Shown: positions 1-8,077, counted from the first letter of the stretch. The stretch: 9,385 nucleotides of DNA from PVC group bacterium (GCA_003565195.1 PXCX01000067.1:1-9385), one strand, 5' to 3'. A program made the numbers and translations. The notes: generated from the sequence alone by a model not told the origin.

Positions 1-2128
1 CGGCCCGTAACGCGTCCAGTGCATCGCGGGCGATGCCGGGTTGGCCGTACCATTGCGCGAACTGCAGGCGGCTACGTTCGGCGAGGATGAAGGGATGGTG
101 GTCCACCAGATATTGCACAACCCGCTTGCCGCACCAGTGAACATTCATTTCGTGGCGGCTATACAGGAGGGGGTTGGCGCCCCGAACGGCATGCGCGAAG
201 GGGGTCTGAATGAATCCGATCGCGTGTTGATTGGCGGCATGCTGCAGATTGATCGCGACGGCATGCGGCGCGGTGGAGGCGTACTCCTGGCCGATATCGC
301 CGTAGGGATAGGCCACGCTGCGCGCGGGTTGTCCCAGTCTTTCAGATATCAGTTCGCGTGCTTTGCGATATTCCTTTTCGATGCGCAGGGCGTATTCCTG
401 CTCGGTTTCCAGGCGTTGTGCATCGTTTAACCATTGCCGGACGGCGAGAGGACGCCCTTTTGCAGCGCTACTGTCAATATCGTAAATGTCGTGTGCCTCA
501 TAAAGATGGCTGCCATATTCCCAGACACCGCTTTCGGCATAACGGGCCAGCTCGTCCCATGACGACAGGTATGGGTCGCCCCGTTCGACAAAGGCGGCAA
601 TGATATACTGGGCAAAACGCAAACCATACGCCTTGCCGATCGGGGTGGCGAAACGCATGGCGCTTTCCAGTCCGTCATCGAACGTGATGGCAACGACGCG
701 TCGCACACGCCCGTCGCTGGTGCGGCCGGCCTGTGCTCCCAGACGCTCCCAGTGGTCGTGGATTTGCTCCGGGGTGATGAACTCGTATCCGGCATGCATC
801 AGTTCGCGCAGATGTTCGCGGAAACGCGCGACGGATAGGGACGGTCCGTAATCGCTGGATGTGATCGCGTGATACAGTAAAACGGCTGCGGCTCCGTGTT
901 CGCCGGCCGCAGCCAGACGATCCAGCGCGCGGTACGCGGATTCGATCTCGTTGGCGGCGGCATACAGTCGTGCTTGGTACCAGTTCAGATAGGGATCCCG
1001 CGGATGAAATTGCCGGATGGCTTCCAGATGGTGCTGCGCGTCATCGATACGTCTGGTTGCCAGGGCGATTTCGAACAGCATGATGTGTGTTCGATAATGA
1101 CGCGGATTGAATTCGCGTAAGATTTCCTGCAGCAGGGTTTGCGCCTCGGAAAAACGAGATTGTTGGATCAGGATTTCGCTTAGGGTCAGTCGTACGTCAA
1201 GATTCCGTGGGGCCGCGGCCATCATGCGACGCGTCAGGTTTTCCTGTTGCTGGAGATCGTCGGCAAGGGTGGACGTCGTCGCCGTCCGTTGCCAAAGCGC
1301 TAACAAACGGTTTTGCAAAAACAAGCGGTCATAGGCATTATCGCTGAGGGTGATTAACCGTTTGACCCATGGGATGGCTTCGCGAGGGCGGCCGCCGAAT
1401 TCGGATTCGTCGGCCAGAATGGTTAAGGCCGTCAGGTTATCCGGATCCTGTTCCAGAACGCGGTGTGCATCGAGAACTGCGGATTGCGGCGATCCGGTAT
1501 GCAGCGCTGCCAGAGCCTCGCCCATTTGAATGTCCGGATCATCCGGATGGATGGCGCGCAACCGTGTCCACAAAGGTAGGGCTTGGGCATAATTCCAGTT
1601 CGATGATAATGCGCGAGCCAGTTCGTGTTGAATCTCGAAGTTCGCCGGTTGCTCGATATTCAGGGTTTGCAGGCGGGTGATGGCCTCGCCGAGATGACCC
1701 TTCCAGCGCAAAGTTCGCGCCAGCTCGAAACGGATATCATCTTGATCGGCATCGATTTCCAGGCTTCGGCGAAACGATGCGATGGCCGCATCGAGACGGT
1801 TTTCCGCCAATTCCAGACGTCCGAGCAGCGTATGAACCTTGGCGCGATCCGGTTGCAGACGACGCCATGTTTCCCATGTCTGGCGGGTACGATCGAGTTG
1901 TTTGCGGTTCCAGTAGGCCCATCCCAGATCACGCCAGGCGTGATGGTCTTCGGGTGTCTCGCTAATGCGGGTTTCGAGTTCCGCAATCTCGGCATCCGGG
2001 ATGGCCGTCGCCGGCGTCCCGGCTGAGGGTTGTCGTGTTCGTGGCTGGGGAAAAAGCGGTTCATAGGCAGCGGATGTAACTGTCAAAAGGCCGCAAAGCG
2101 TTGCTGATATTAAAACCGCTTGTTTCAT
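1..2128 (-). CDS. TPR protein with an intact PgaB/NodB-like polysaccharide deacetylase domain (C-terminus cut by window edge)
   Basis: The reading frame is open from the ATG at 2128 to the window edge: 709 codons with no stop, so the C-terminus is missing. Residues 1-20 form a signal peptide (Lys near the start, hydrophobic core, TSA-A cleavage-like end). Residues about 45-410 are TPR-like helical repeats. A NodB-type deacetylase domain starts near 415 with the VLLYHAI strand typical of PgaB (Y419, H420). It carries TFDDG (482-486; D484, D485), a metal-binding pair H541/H546 in GSHLYEAH, and AYPYG (606-610). The five-residue step between the histidines matches the PgaB arrangement as I recall it. 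Family knowledge: PgaB de-N-acetylates poly-beta-1,6-GlcNAc in the periplasm before export. The start lies 5 bases after the upstream gene's stop and has no clear Shine-Dalgarno, which suggests translational coupling. The paralog next door continues from this domain into a beta-barrel, so this protein may do so too. The deacetylase call is firm; the substrate is inferred. Confidence 0.88.
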   Translation of the reverse strand, partial: MKQAVLISATLCGLLTVTSAAYEPLFPQPRTRQPSAGTPATAIPDAEIAELETRISETPEDHHAWRDLGWAYWNRKQLDRTRQTWETWRRLQPDRAKVHTLLGRLELAENRLDAAIASFRRSLEIDADQDDIRFELARTLRWKGHLGEAITRLQTLNIEQPANFEIQHELARALSSNWNYAQALPLWTRLRAIHPDDPDIQMGEALAALHTGSPQSAVLDAHRVLEQDPDNLTALTILADESEFGGRPREAIPWVKRLITLSDNAYDRLFLQNRLLALWQRTATTSTLADDLQQQENLTRRMMAAAPRNLDVRLTLSEILIQQSRFSEAQTLLQEILREFNPRHYRTHIMLFEIALATRRIDDAQHHLEAIRQFHPRDPYLNWYQARLYAAANEIESAYRALDRLAAAGEHGAAAVLLYHAITSSDYGPSLSVARFREHLRELMHAGYEFITPEQIHDHWERLGAQAGRTSDGRVRRVVAITFDDGLESAMRFATPIGKAYGLRFAQYIIAAFVERGDPYLSSWDELARYAESGVWEYGSHLYEAHDIYDIDSSAAKGRPLAVRQWLNDAQRLETEQEYALRIEKEYRKARELISERLGQPARSVAYPYGDIGQEYASTAPHAVAINLQHAANQHAIGFIQTPFAHAVRGANPLLYSRHEMNVHWCGKRVVQYLVDHHPFILAERSRLQFAQWYGQPGIARDALDALRA

Positions 2129-2133
2129 GCGCG

Positions 2134-5100
2134 TCAGAATCGATAGGTTAAGCCGGCACCCATGTGGGTTTCATGATAGCGCGGCGATTCTTCGTAGGAT
2201 ATCATGCCGTGAACATCCCATTGTTGGCCCCAGCGCAGGGTACATGTGGCTTGAATCCCGAGCGTTGTTTCCCAGCGTGATTCCGGTCGATTCCTGTGAA
2301 GATCCAGCAGAAACGCTTCGATTTCTTCAATGGCCCGCCGTCCCCAGCGACCGCGAACGGCATCGTCCCTAAGCGATTCAAATTGAGCGAGCAGCTCCGC
2401 ATGTTCCTGGACGGCTTGCGGCCGGATTTGTTCTCGCGCCTTGCCGATTCGACCGATCAAGCTATAGTTGTGTCGCCGCCAGTTTCCACGGAATCCCGTT
2501 TCCAGATGGTATCCTTGTTGCCGGTAAGGCGTCCAGTAGTCGCGGTCTTCGGAACGGCTGTCATCCTCCGCGTAGCGCAATCCGGCAATCAAACCGGGAT
2601 CGCGCCACAACATTACGGTCGGCAAAACATGCCAGTGCGTGCGCCGGTTGGAATCCGAAAAAACAAACTGTTGCGCCGATCCCCATAAGTCGAAGCGGTC
2701 GTTCGGCGTCCAAACGCCGTGCAGGGCCGCGCGATCGTAGGCAAGTTCACGCCGCAGGGATCGCGCGCCGGGATTGCTGTCGCGTTCGTATTCCAGTTTC
2801 AGATCGACCGGCTCGACCGGCCGGATATTCAGCGCGGCCGCAATGTTCCATAACTGCCAATCGCTATCGCCGCTGTATTCGCGCCTTCCCACCGTGGCCG
2901 ACAGCACCGTTCGACGCGGCAACATGACGGCGGCCGACAAACCAACGGAGCGCTCGTCAATGTTGACGTCCGACAGACTCGTATCGGCATCCATCTCAAG
3001 GGTGGCGATCTCGGGTTGCGCATGCTGTCCGGCGCCGGCCTGCAACGATAACGTTACCGCCGGCGACAGATGAAGACCGCCGGTGAGCCGGACACGGCGG
3101 CTTTCCGAATCGAGACTGTCGCGGAATATCCTTCCGTCAAGCGACAGGTACGGTTTTTCAAGTTGCGGTATCCAAGGCGCTTTACGAACGTCTTCGACGA
3201 TGACCGGAAGATCGAATTTACGCGCCAAGTGAGCCTGAATAAACGTATCCAGTTCATCGAGACCGGACTGTGGATATCCGGAACGTTCCATTTGAGCGAG
3301 TGTTTGGCGCGCCAACCCCCGGCGACCCTCGAAGGCCGCGAACTCGGCACGCATTCGTTGTGCCATAAAAACGGGATGCTGGGCAGCCAGATGCTCGACC
3401 AGTTCGTCGCCGGTCATCCATGGCGTTGGTGCAAAGCGGGCATAAAGAAAAGGATGATCGTTTTGAACAGCATGTCCCTGGGGACGATTTAAAAAACCTA
3501 TCTGGTAAAACCGTTCGGCCTGTGCCAGATTCACGGCCGGCGCCGAGGGTTCGTTGGAAGCAAGTTGTTGACCGATATCACTCTCCGGATACGCGCAGAC
3601 ACGAATGTTGCCCTTCAGTTGTTGCCGTAAAATATCGAGACTGTCGGCGTATTCAGCGCGGATTCGTTCGCGAAATTCGTCGGTTGTCTCAAGCCGGTTG
3701 TCTGCATCGCGGCGTATTCGATTGGCCAACGGCGCCCTGGGTTGATCGGCCAGAAACACATGGGCGGCGTCGTGGGCGTCGAGTAACAGGCTGCCGAATT
3801 GCCAGACTTTGCTCTGCGCGTGCCGCCGCAAACCTTCCCAATCAGCCACCAGCGGGTCTTGCTTGTCAACCGCGCCCACCGGAATGAATTGTGTCAGCGT
3901 GATGCCTTGCTCCTCCGCCAGTTTGCCCGCCAACGTCATGGCTGGTTCCATGGCGCCGTCAAACGTGATGACTACAGCGCGTGAAGGGGCGATTCCGGCC
4001 ACGCGTGACGGTTGTTGTCCTGTCATGGAGAAATATTCCGGTAATTCGCCGGCCGTCAGAAAACGGTAGCGGGAGTTTTTCAATGCCTGCCAGTGTTCGC
4101 GCAGGCGATTGAGCGGCAGGGCGGGACCGATCTCGCTGGGGGTGATGGCCGAGTATTGAAGCACAGCCACTGCACCATTAGCGCCGCGCCGTTCCAGTTC
4201 GTCCAAGGCGGCATGCGCACGCGTAAAATCGCCGCGGCGGGCGTGAAACAGGGCTTCGTCGGCCAGTAGATAGGGGTCACGGGGATTGAACGCGCGAATC
4301 CGTTCCAGGTATTCCCAGGCGTCATCAAAACGGAATTGAGCCATGGCAATCGCATGGAGTCCGCGGTGGGCGCGCAGGCTGTTGGAATTGAATCCGCGTA
4401 ATACCTGGTAAAACATCGATTCGCTTTCATCGAAACGCTGGTCCATCAAAAACAGTTCCGCCAGGATCAGCATTGCGTCGACATTCATCGGATCGTCTTC
4501 GAGGTAGGCGAGGGTTGCGCGGATCGCGGCTTCAATCGAGTAACGCAACGGATTATCCTGGTGTAAACGTACCAATAGGGTTGTGAGTCGGCGGTGCAAC
4601 GCCAAGCGGTCCTCGACCGTTTCGCTTGCCGCGATGGCGCGCCGGAAAAAAGGGACTGCGCGCGCCGGTTGATCGCTGTACTCCGTATCATCGGCCAGTA
4701 TCGATAGGGCAACCACGTTGCGTGAGTTGTTCGTGATAATTTCGCGGGCGATGGTAACTGCTTCCTCGCGATGTCCGGTGTGCAGGAGGGCCTGTGCGCG
4801 GCCCAACCGATATTCGTGGATATCCGGCGCTACATCCAACAACCGGTCCCACAAAGGCAGCGCCTCCTCGTGGCGCCAGGCGTATTGCAATGCGCGCGCC
4901 AGTTCCAGCGCCACATCAAGCCGGCCGGGATCGTCATCAAGTAACGCGCGTCCGTGTTGGATGGCCTCGCTCAGGCGACCGCGCCACAGATAGACGCGCA
5001 TTAAATCAAGCCGGACCTCGTACTGGGTTGCATCTAGATCCAGCGATTGCTGCAGTAGCTCGGTGGCTTTCGTCAATTCACGACGATGGGCGGCAATGGA

Positions 5101-5442
5101 TGCCAGCCACTGGTAGACACGCGGCTCGTCGGGCGCCAAGGCCTGGAGCCGTTTCCAGAGCGTTTCGGTTTGGTCGTGGCGACCGGTATGCCAGTATGAC
5201 CAGCCCAAGGTTTCCCAGGCGCTGATCAGGGCGGGATCTTCCGCCAGCGCCTCTTCCAGCAGGGGGATCGCCGTTTCGTAGTCTTCGTCCTGGGCGGCCA
5301 TCATGCCGTCATACATCTTGCGCCTTGCCGGTGTTACCTCAAGCGGATCATGTACGTCGGGCAGTTCGGACTTTACTGACGATACCGCGAACAATATCCA
5401 AATCAAAGCCGCGGGCAGGCGCTGAACATAATGTCTATTCAT
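2134..5442 (-). CDS. TPR / degenerate PgaB-like deacetylase / outer-membrane beta-barrel fusion protein (PgaA-like exporter)
   Basis: This 1102-residue protein has a signal peptide (about 1-25, MNRHYVQRLP followed by a hydrophobic stretch). TPR-like repeats cover about 40-420 and include A-W-x-x-L-G-W-x-Y-W and repeated E/A-A-I/L-P-L elements. A NodB-like domain spans about 425-700. From about 780 to the end, alternating hydrophobic/polar, aromatic-rich strands finish in GAGLTYRF, the terminal-phenylalanine signature of outer-membrane barrels. PgaA likewise joins periplasmic TPRs to a porin barrel, so polysaccharide export is the likely role. The embedded deacetylase domain appears dead. Where the neighbour has TFDDG, this one has TFDGA (493-497). 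The first metal His is Leu552, with only H557 kept. AYPYG has become AYPES (617-621), and YHAI has become YSAI. The domain may be a polymer-binding scaffold. The PgaB C-terminal glycoside hydrolase domain is absent. The start ATG has a good GGGAG site and overlaps the SGNH stop as ATGA. Confidence 0.85.
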   Translation of the reverse strand: MNRHYVQRLPAALIWILFAVSSVKSELPDVHDPLEVTPARRKMYDGMMAAQDEDYETAIPLLEEALAEDPALISAWETLGWSYWHTGRHDQTETLWKRLQALAPDEPRVYQWLASIAAHRRELTKATELLQQSLDLDATQYEVRLDLMRVYLWRGRLSEAIQHGRALLDDDPGRLDVALELARALQYAWRHEEALPLWDRLLDVAPDIHEYRLGRAQALLHTGHREEAVTIAREIITNNSRNVVALSILADDTEYSDQPARAVPFFRRAIAASETVEDRLALHRRLTTLLVRLHQDNPLRYSIEAAIRATLAYLEDDPMNVDAMLILAELFLMDQRFDESESMFYQVLRGFNSNSLRAHRGLHAIAMAQFRFDDAWEYLERIRAFNPRDPYLLADEALFHARRGDFTRAHAALDELERRGANGAVAVLQYSAITPSEIGPALPLNRLREHWQALKNSRYRFLTAGELPEYFSMTGQQPSRVAGIAPSRAVVITFDGAMEPAMTLAGKLAEEQGITLTQFIPVGAVDKQDPLVADWEGLRRHAQSKVWQFGSLLLDAHDAAHVFLADQPRAPLANRIRRDADNRLETTDEFRERIRAEYADSLDILRQQLKGNIRVCAYPESDIGQQLASNEPSAPAVNLAQAERFYQIGFLNRPQGHAVQNDHPFLYARFAPTPWMTGDELVEHLAAQHPVFMAQRMRAEFAAFEGRRGLARQTLAQMERSGYPQSGLDELDTFIQAHLARKFDLPVIVEDVRKAPWIPQLEKPYLSLDGRIFRDSLDSESRRVRLTGGLHLSPAVTLSLQAGAGQHAQPEIATLEMDADTSLSDVNIDERSVGLSAAVMLPRRTVLSATVGRREYSGDSDWQLWNIAAALNIRPVEPVDLKLEYERDSNPGARSLRRELAYDRAALHGVWTPNDRFDLWGSAQQFVFSDSNRRTHWHVLPTVMLWRDPGLIAGLRYAEDDSRSEDRDYWTPYRQQGYHLETGFRGNWRRHNYSLIGRIGKAREQIRPQAVQEHAELLAQFESLRDDAVRGRWGRRAIEEIEAFLLDLHRNRPESRWETTLGIQATCTLRWGQQWDVHGMISYEESPRYHETHMGAGLTYRF

Positions 5443-6149
5443 TGATCTCCCAAAATGTATTCCACCAAGTATTCCGTGATCCGTTCAGCGCCCGTGCGAT
5501 TCAAATGGATCCCGTCCGGATCACGGATTTGCACCGGCAATCCGCGCGGCCCGATAATATAAGGCGAATAGACGCCTGGTTCACGGCTGAGAAGGGTTTG
5601 GGTTGGGACGAAAAACGCTTGGTCTCGCTGCTCCGCGGCGTTCTCGATCATGCGATTAATCAAGGCAACATCGCTTTGCACCCGTTGATCGCGCATGTCC
5701 GGCAATTCCAGCCAGTAAACGTAAGCGCCATCTCTGGCGCTTAGACGATCCATGGCAATCCCTACACGATGTTCGTACTCGACACTCCATTCCGGAGTTC
5801 CAGGCCGGACGATGCCGTTGTCCGTTTGCATCGGTTGCAGATCGTTGGCGCCGAACCAGACGATCGTCGCGTCCGGATCGAAGTCATTGACCAGTTCCTG
5901 AATTTTTTCGTGCCAGTCAAATACGTCGAGTCGGGCCAGACCGGATCCCAGGGAGGTATGCCTGCGGTTCTGGACGTTCGGGATCCGATCGATACGGCGG
6001 TTGAGCGCGTGGGCGGTTACTTGCATCATCGAATCGCCGATCACCAGAATCCGCTCCGGTTTGGTTGCCGGTCTTGCCGATAGTCCGGCGGCCACAAGCG
6101 TCAAGCTGATGGTTGTAATGCTAATAAGTCTTTTCGTCTTGCTGATCAT
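5439..6149 (-). CDS. SGNH-family hydrolase, DUF459/COG2845-like (probable polysaccharide O-acetyl-transferring partner of the MBOAT)
   Basis: The 236-residue protein starts at the ATG at 6149, preceded by AGGA with a 9-base spacer. An in-frame TTG at 6182 is possible but lacks such a site. Residues 1-25 form a signal peptide or membrane anchor (KTKR, then a hydrophobic stretch ending AAGLSA). SGNH block I is VIGDSM with nucleophile Ser40. GSGLARLDVFDW (68-79) resembles the block II glycine region of DUF459 proteins. Block III is FGANDLQ (99-105) with Asn102, and block V is DPDGIHLN with Asp212 and His215. The GTPEW and LELPDMRD stretches are also typical of DUF459. Family knowledge: proteins of this type accompany MBOAT acyltransferases and transfer or remove O-acetyl groups on cell-surface polymers. 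Here it probably acts in the periplasm on the exported polysaccharide. It lacks the usual N-terminal membrane/fore region, which may instead be the separate small gene just upstream. The family call is firm; the acceptor is unknown. Confidence 0.85.
   Translation of the reverse strand: MISKTKRLISITTISLTLVAAGLSARPATKPERILVIGDSMMQVTAHALNRRIDRIPNVQNRRHTSLGSGLARLDVFDWHEKIQELVNDFDPDATIVWFGANDLQPMQTDNGIVRPGTPEWSVEYEHRVGIAMDRLSARDGAYVYWLELPDMRDQRVQSDVALINRMIENAAEQRDQAFFVPTQTLLSREPGVYSPYIIGPRGLPVQIRDPDGIHLNRTGAERITEYLVEYILGDQ
5447..5451 (-). promoter_or_regulatory. Ribosome binding site of the TPR/barrel gene, inside the end of the SGNH gene
   Basis: On the minus strand, GGGAG lies 4 bases before the ATG at 5442. 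It sits within the last codons of the SGNH gene, whose TGA (5441-5439) shares bases with that ATG. This supports the chosen start and suggests coupled translation of the two genes. Confidence 0.7.
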
Positions 6150-6155
6150 CCGTGG

Positions 6156-6162
6156 TTTTCCT
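6156..6162 (-). promoter_or_regulatory. Ribosome binding site that decides the SGNH gene start
   Basis: On the minus strand AGGAAAA precedes the ATG at 6149, with 9 bases between AGGA and the start. It favours the ATG over the longer TTG-initiated reading from 6182 and gives a protein that begins directly with a basic, then hydrophobic, signal sequence. Confidence 0.65.
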
Positions 6163-6186
6163 GTGTTTGAGACACGACACAATGAA

Positions 6187-6215
6187 AGTATATCATTTTA
6201 TGATGTCGACTCCAA
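6187..6215 (-). promoter_or_regulatory. Candidate internal sigma70-type promoter before the SGNH gene
   Basis: On the minus strand TTGGAG (6215-6210) and TATACT (6192-6187) are separated by 17 bases. The -10 matches the consensus at five of six positions and the -35 at three. It lies in the 142-base gap between the small membrane-protein gene and the SGNH gene. If active, it would let the SGNH and TPR genes be transcribed separately from the MBOAT. Confidence 0.35.
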
Positions 6216-6291
6216 GTTGTAATTTGGGTCTGCAATCGATGGCAATCGACCATGATTGTCGTCTTAAACTTTCGGTCTTGAGCCTGCCGTC

Positions 6292-6561
6292 TCAGTCATG
6301 AAACCATTTTTCGAGGGTTTCGCGGAGCATCGGCAGGCGGGTACGTTCCGCCACGGCGGCCAGTGGTTCGGCGGCCAACATCCAAACGCGCCGAGCCGGT
6401 CCGTAGGGTTTCAGCGCTACCGAATCGCGAATCGCAACCCCGTTCATCAACGCGGCGAGCATACAGAAAAGGATGATCGCCAGCGCCGCGTGCCGACGGG
6501 ACACGCCTGCCTCGGCGTGCCGGCGTTGCCGTCCAATGTCGTTCGATCCATAAGGTTCCAT
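6292..6561 (-). CDS. Small single-pass membrane protein, possibly the detached N-terminal part of a DUF459-type protein
   Basis: The protein is 89 residues and starts at an ATG 25 bases after the MBOAT stop, with a plausible AGGG upstream (9-base spacer). A basic N-terminus (RQRRHAEAGVSRRH) is followed by one hydrophobic membrane segment at about 26-44 (ALAIILFCMLAALMNGVAI) and a 45-residue tail predicted to face the periplasm. The tail (PYGPARRV, LAAEPLAAVAERTRLP, LRETLEKWF) resembles, from memory, the segment between the membrane anchor and the SGNH domain in full-length DUF459 proteins. Its place between the MBOAT and SGNH genes fits a bridging role, perhaps holding the SGNH enzyme near the MBOAT. 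I do not recognise a named family. The reading frame differs from that of the SGNH gene and the gap between them is not open, so a simple sequencing frameshift does not join them. Confidence 0.65.
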   Translation of the reverse strand: MEPYGSNDIGRQRRHAEAGVSRRHAALAIILFCMLAALMNGVAIRDSVALKPYGPARRVWMLAAEPLAAVAERTRLPMLRETLEKWFHD

Positions 6562-6586
6562 AGGTAATTGCCCTTTCGAATGCTGA

Positions 6587-8005
6587 TTAAAACTGGAAAT
6601 AGATGAAGGGAGCGACCCCGCGCGGTCCCATGGCCAGGATCGCGACCAGTACGAGTGCGCCCAGAACCGCTTGCGCGATCGCAGGCAAGCGATTGAAGGC
6701 GTCCCATAATCGTTGCTGGCGGCGATTATCGAGAATCTGGGACGCCAGACCCGCCAAGATGGCCAGCAGCAGGGTCACACTCAGCAATTGCGGTGCGCTG
6801 CTCCAGTTCGACAGGCTGTGGAGCATACGTCCCGCGTCGGCGAAGGTTTGCGATCGAAAGAAAATCCATGACAACCCAACCAAATTAAAAACCAGGCATT
6901 GGCGTCCGAATCGTCGCCAACCGGTGATGGCAGCCGCCCGCTTGGCCGGTCGCCCGGCAATGGCGCGTTCGATGCAGAGGTAGATCCCGTGTAATGCGCC
7001 CCAAATGATGAACGTCCAGGCGGCACCGTGCCACAGGCCGCCCAGCAGGAAAGTGACCATCAGATTGCGATATCCCCGAGCGACACCCTGGCGCGATCCA
7101 CCCAGCGGAATGTAAAGGTAATCGCGTAAGAAAGTGGATAACGAAATATGCCAGCGTCGCCAGAAATCTTGAATTGACGTTGCGGAATAGGGGGCATCGA
7201 AATTGATCGGGATATGAATTCCCAGCAAAAGACAGAACCCGATCGCCATGTCGGAGTAGGCCGAGAAATCACAATAGATTTGGACCGCATAGCCATAGAC
7301 CGCCAGAAGTGTGTCGATGGCGCCATAAGCGTCCGGATATGCGAAGACCGGATCGACAACGGTTTGCGCCAGATAATTAGCAATCACGGTTTTTTTGAAT
7401 AAGCCGCCCAGAATTAAAAAGGCTGCCCGCCCTAGATCGATCCGTGGTGGCGGCTGGAACGCCGCCAGTTGCGGCGCCAAATCCCGCGCTCGCACAATCG
7501 GTCCGGCCACCAGTTGCGGGAAAAAACTCAGGTACAGGGCGAAATCAAGCATGCGCCCGGTCGGTTGCATCGCGCCGCGATAGACATCGATCACATAGCT
7601 TAAGGCTTGAAACGTGAAAAAAGAAATGCCGACTGGCAGGATAATGTCGAGTAACGGCAAAGAACATGGAATGCCAAAGCGGAAGGCTAGTAGGTAAGCC
7701 TGTTCAATGAAAAAACCGTAGTACTTGAAAAAAGCGATGGTCCCCAGATTGAAGATCACCGCCAGAACCAGGAATGTTTTTCGTGCTCGTGCCCCCGTGA
7801 AATGTTGCATCCCCTTGGCGCAGGCATGATTCAAAATACTTGAACTGGCCAGCAATCCGAGAAACCGCCAATCCCAATACCCGTAGAAGAAATAACTGGC
7901 GCCCAGCAGAAACCATTTCCAAATCCCGGAAAACCGGTACAACAACCAGTGCGTACTCAGGACAACCAAAAAAAAGAGCGCAAATTCTAGCGTCGGGAAA
8001 ATCAT
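6587..8005 (-). CDS. MBOAT-family membrane O-acyltransferase, AlgI-like
   Basis: The 472-residue polytopic membrane protein has many hydrophobic helices. It matches the AlgI/DltB type of MBOAT: N-terminus MIFPTLEFALFF; LPVGISFFTFQALSYVIDVY (123-142); QLVAGPIVR (164-172); FWRRWHISLSTFLRDYLYIP (281-300); and GGLWHGAAWTFIIWGALHG (322-340). His326 in LWHG is at the position of the catalytic histidine of AlgI. The C-terminus PFIYFQF is also typical. Family knowledge: these proteins move an acetyl (or other acyl) group across the inner membrane to a periplasmic SGNH/AlgJ-type partner that modifies a polysaccharide. The SGNH gene downstream is the obvious partner. The ATG at 8005 is preferred over an in-frame TTG at 8065 because family members begin at about this point, and because a perfect TATAAT lies between the two starts. 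Its ribosome site is weak (GAGAG, 11 bases upstream). It is the first gene of the cluster. Confidence 0.93.
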   Translation of the reverse strand: MIFPTLEFALFFLVVLSTHWLLYRFSGIWKWFLLGASYFFYGYWDWRFLGLLASSSILNHACAKGMQHFTGARARKTFLVLAVIFNLGTIAFFKYYGFFIEQAYLLAFRFGIPCSLPLLDIILPVGISFFTFQALSYVIDVYRGAMQPTGRMLDFALYLSFFPQLVAGPIVRARDLAPQLAAFQPPPRIDLGRAAFLILGGLFKKTVIANYLAQTVVDPVFAYPDAYGAIDTLLAVYGYAVQIYCDFSAYSDMAIGFCLLLGIHIPINFDAPYSATSIQDFWRRWHISLSTFLRDYLYIPLGGSRQGVARGYRNLMVTFLLGGLWHGAAWTFIIWGALHGIYLCIERAIAGRPAKRAAAITGWRRFGRQCLVFNLVGLSWIFFRSQTFADAGRMLHSLSNWSSAPQLLSVTLLLAILAGLASQILDNRRQQRLWDAFNRLPAIAQAVLGALVLVAILAMGPRGVAPFIYFQF

Positions 8006-8048
8006 AATAATTGAAGCTCTCGCTTGGCTTGCGAATCTGTGTCTTCCG

Positions 8049-8077
8049 ATTATACCTTTACTCAAACGATGTGCGAC
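8049..8077 (-). promoter_or_regulatory. Candidate promoter of the MBOAT-led operon
   Basis: On the minus strand a perfect TATAAT (8054-8049) lies about 44 bases before the MBOAT start. At a 17-base spacing upstream there is only a weak -35 (GTCGCA, three of six matches). Transcription would begin near 8042 and leave a leader of about 37 bases. The weak -35 suggests either low activity or a need for an activator. Confidence 0.45.

Noticed and set aside
3420..3887. A 155-residue plus-strand open frame
   Set aside because: It lies wholly antisense to the TPR/barrel gene, which has clear domain structure, and shows no recognisable motif. Other antisense frames in the cluster were rejected for the same reason.
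4794..5225. A 143-residue plus-strand open frame
   Set aside because: It is antisense to the TPR region of the 1102-residue protein and Arg/Pro/Ala-rich in the way expected of a GC-rich shadow frame.
6150..6182. A longer SGNH start at the TTG at 6182
   Set aside because: The ATG at 6149 has an AGGA site at good spacing and starts directly at a signal sequence, while the TTG has no such site.
8006..8065. A longer MBOAT start at the TTG at 8065
   Set aside because: The extra 20 residues are not hydrophobic or family-like, and a perfect TATAAT lies at 8049-8054, inside the would-be coding sequence.
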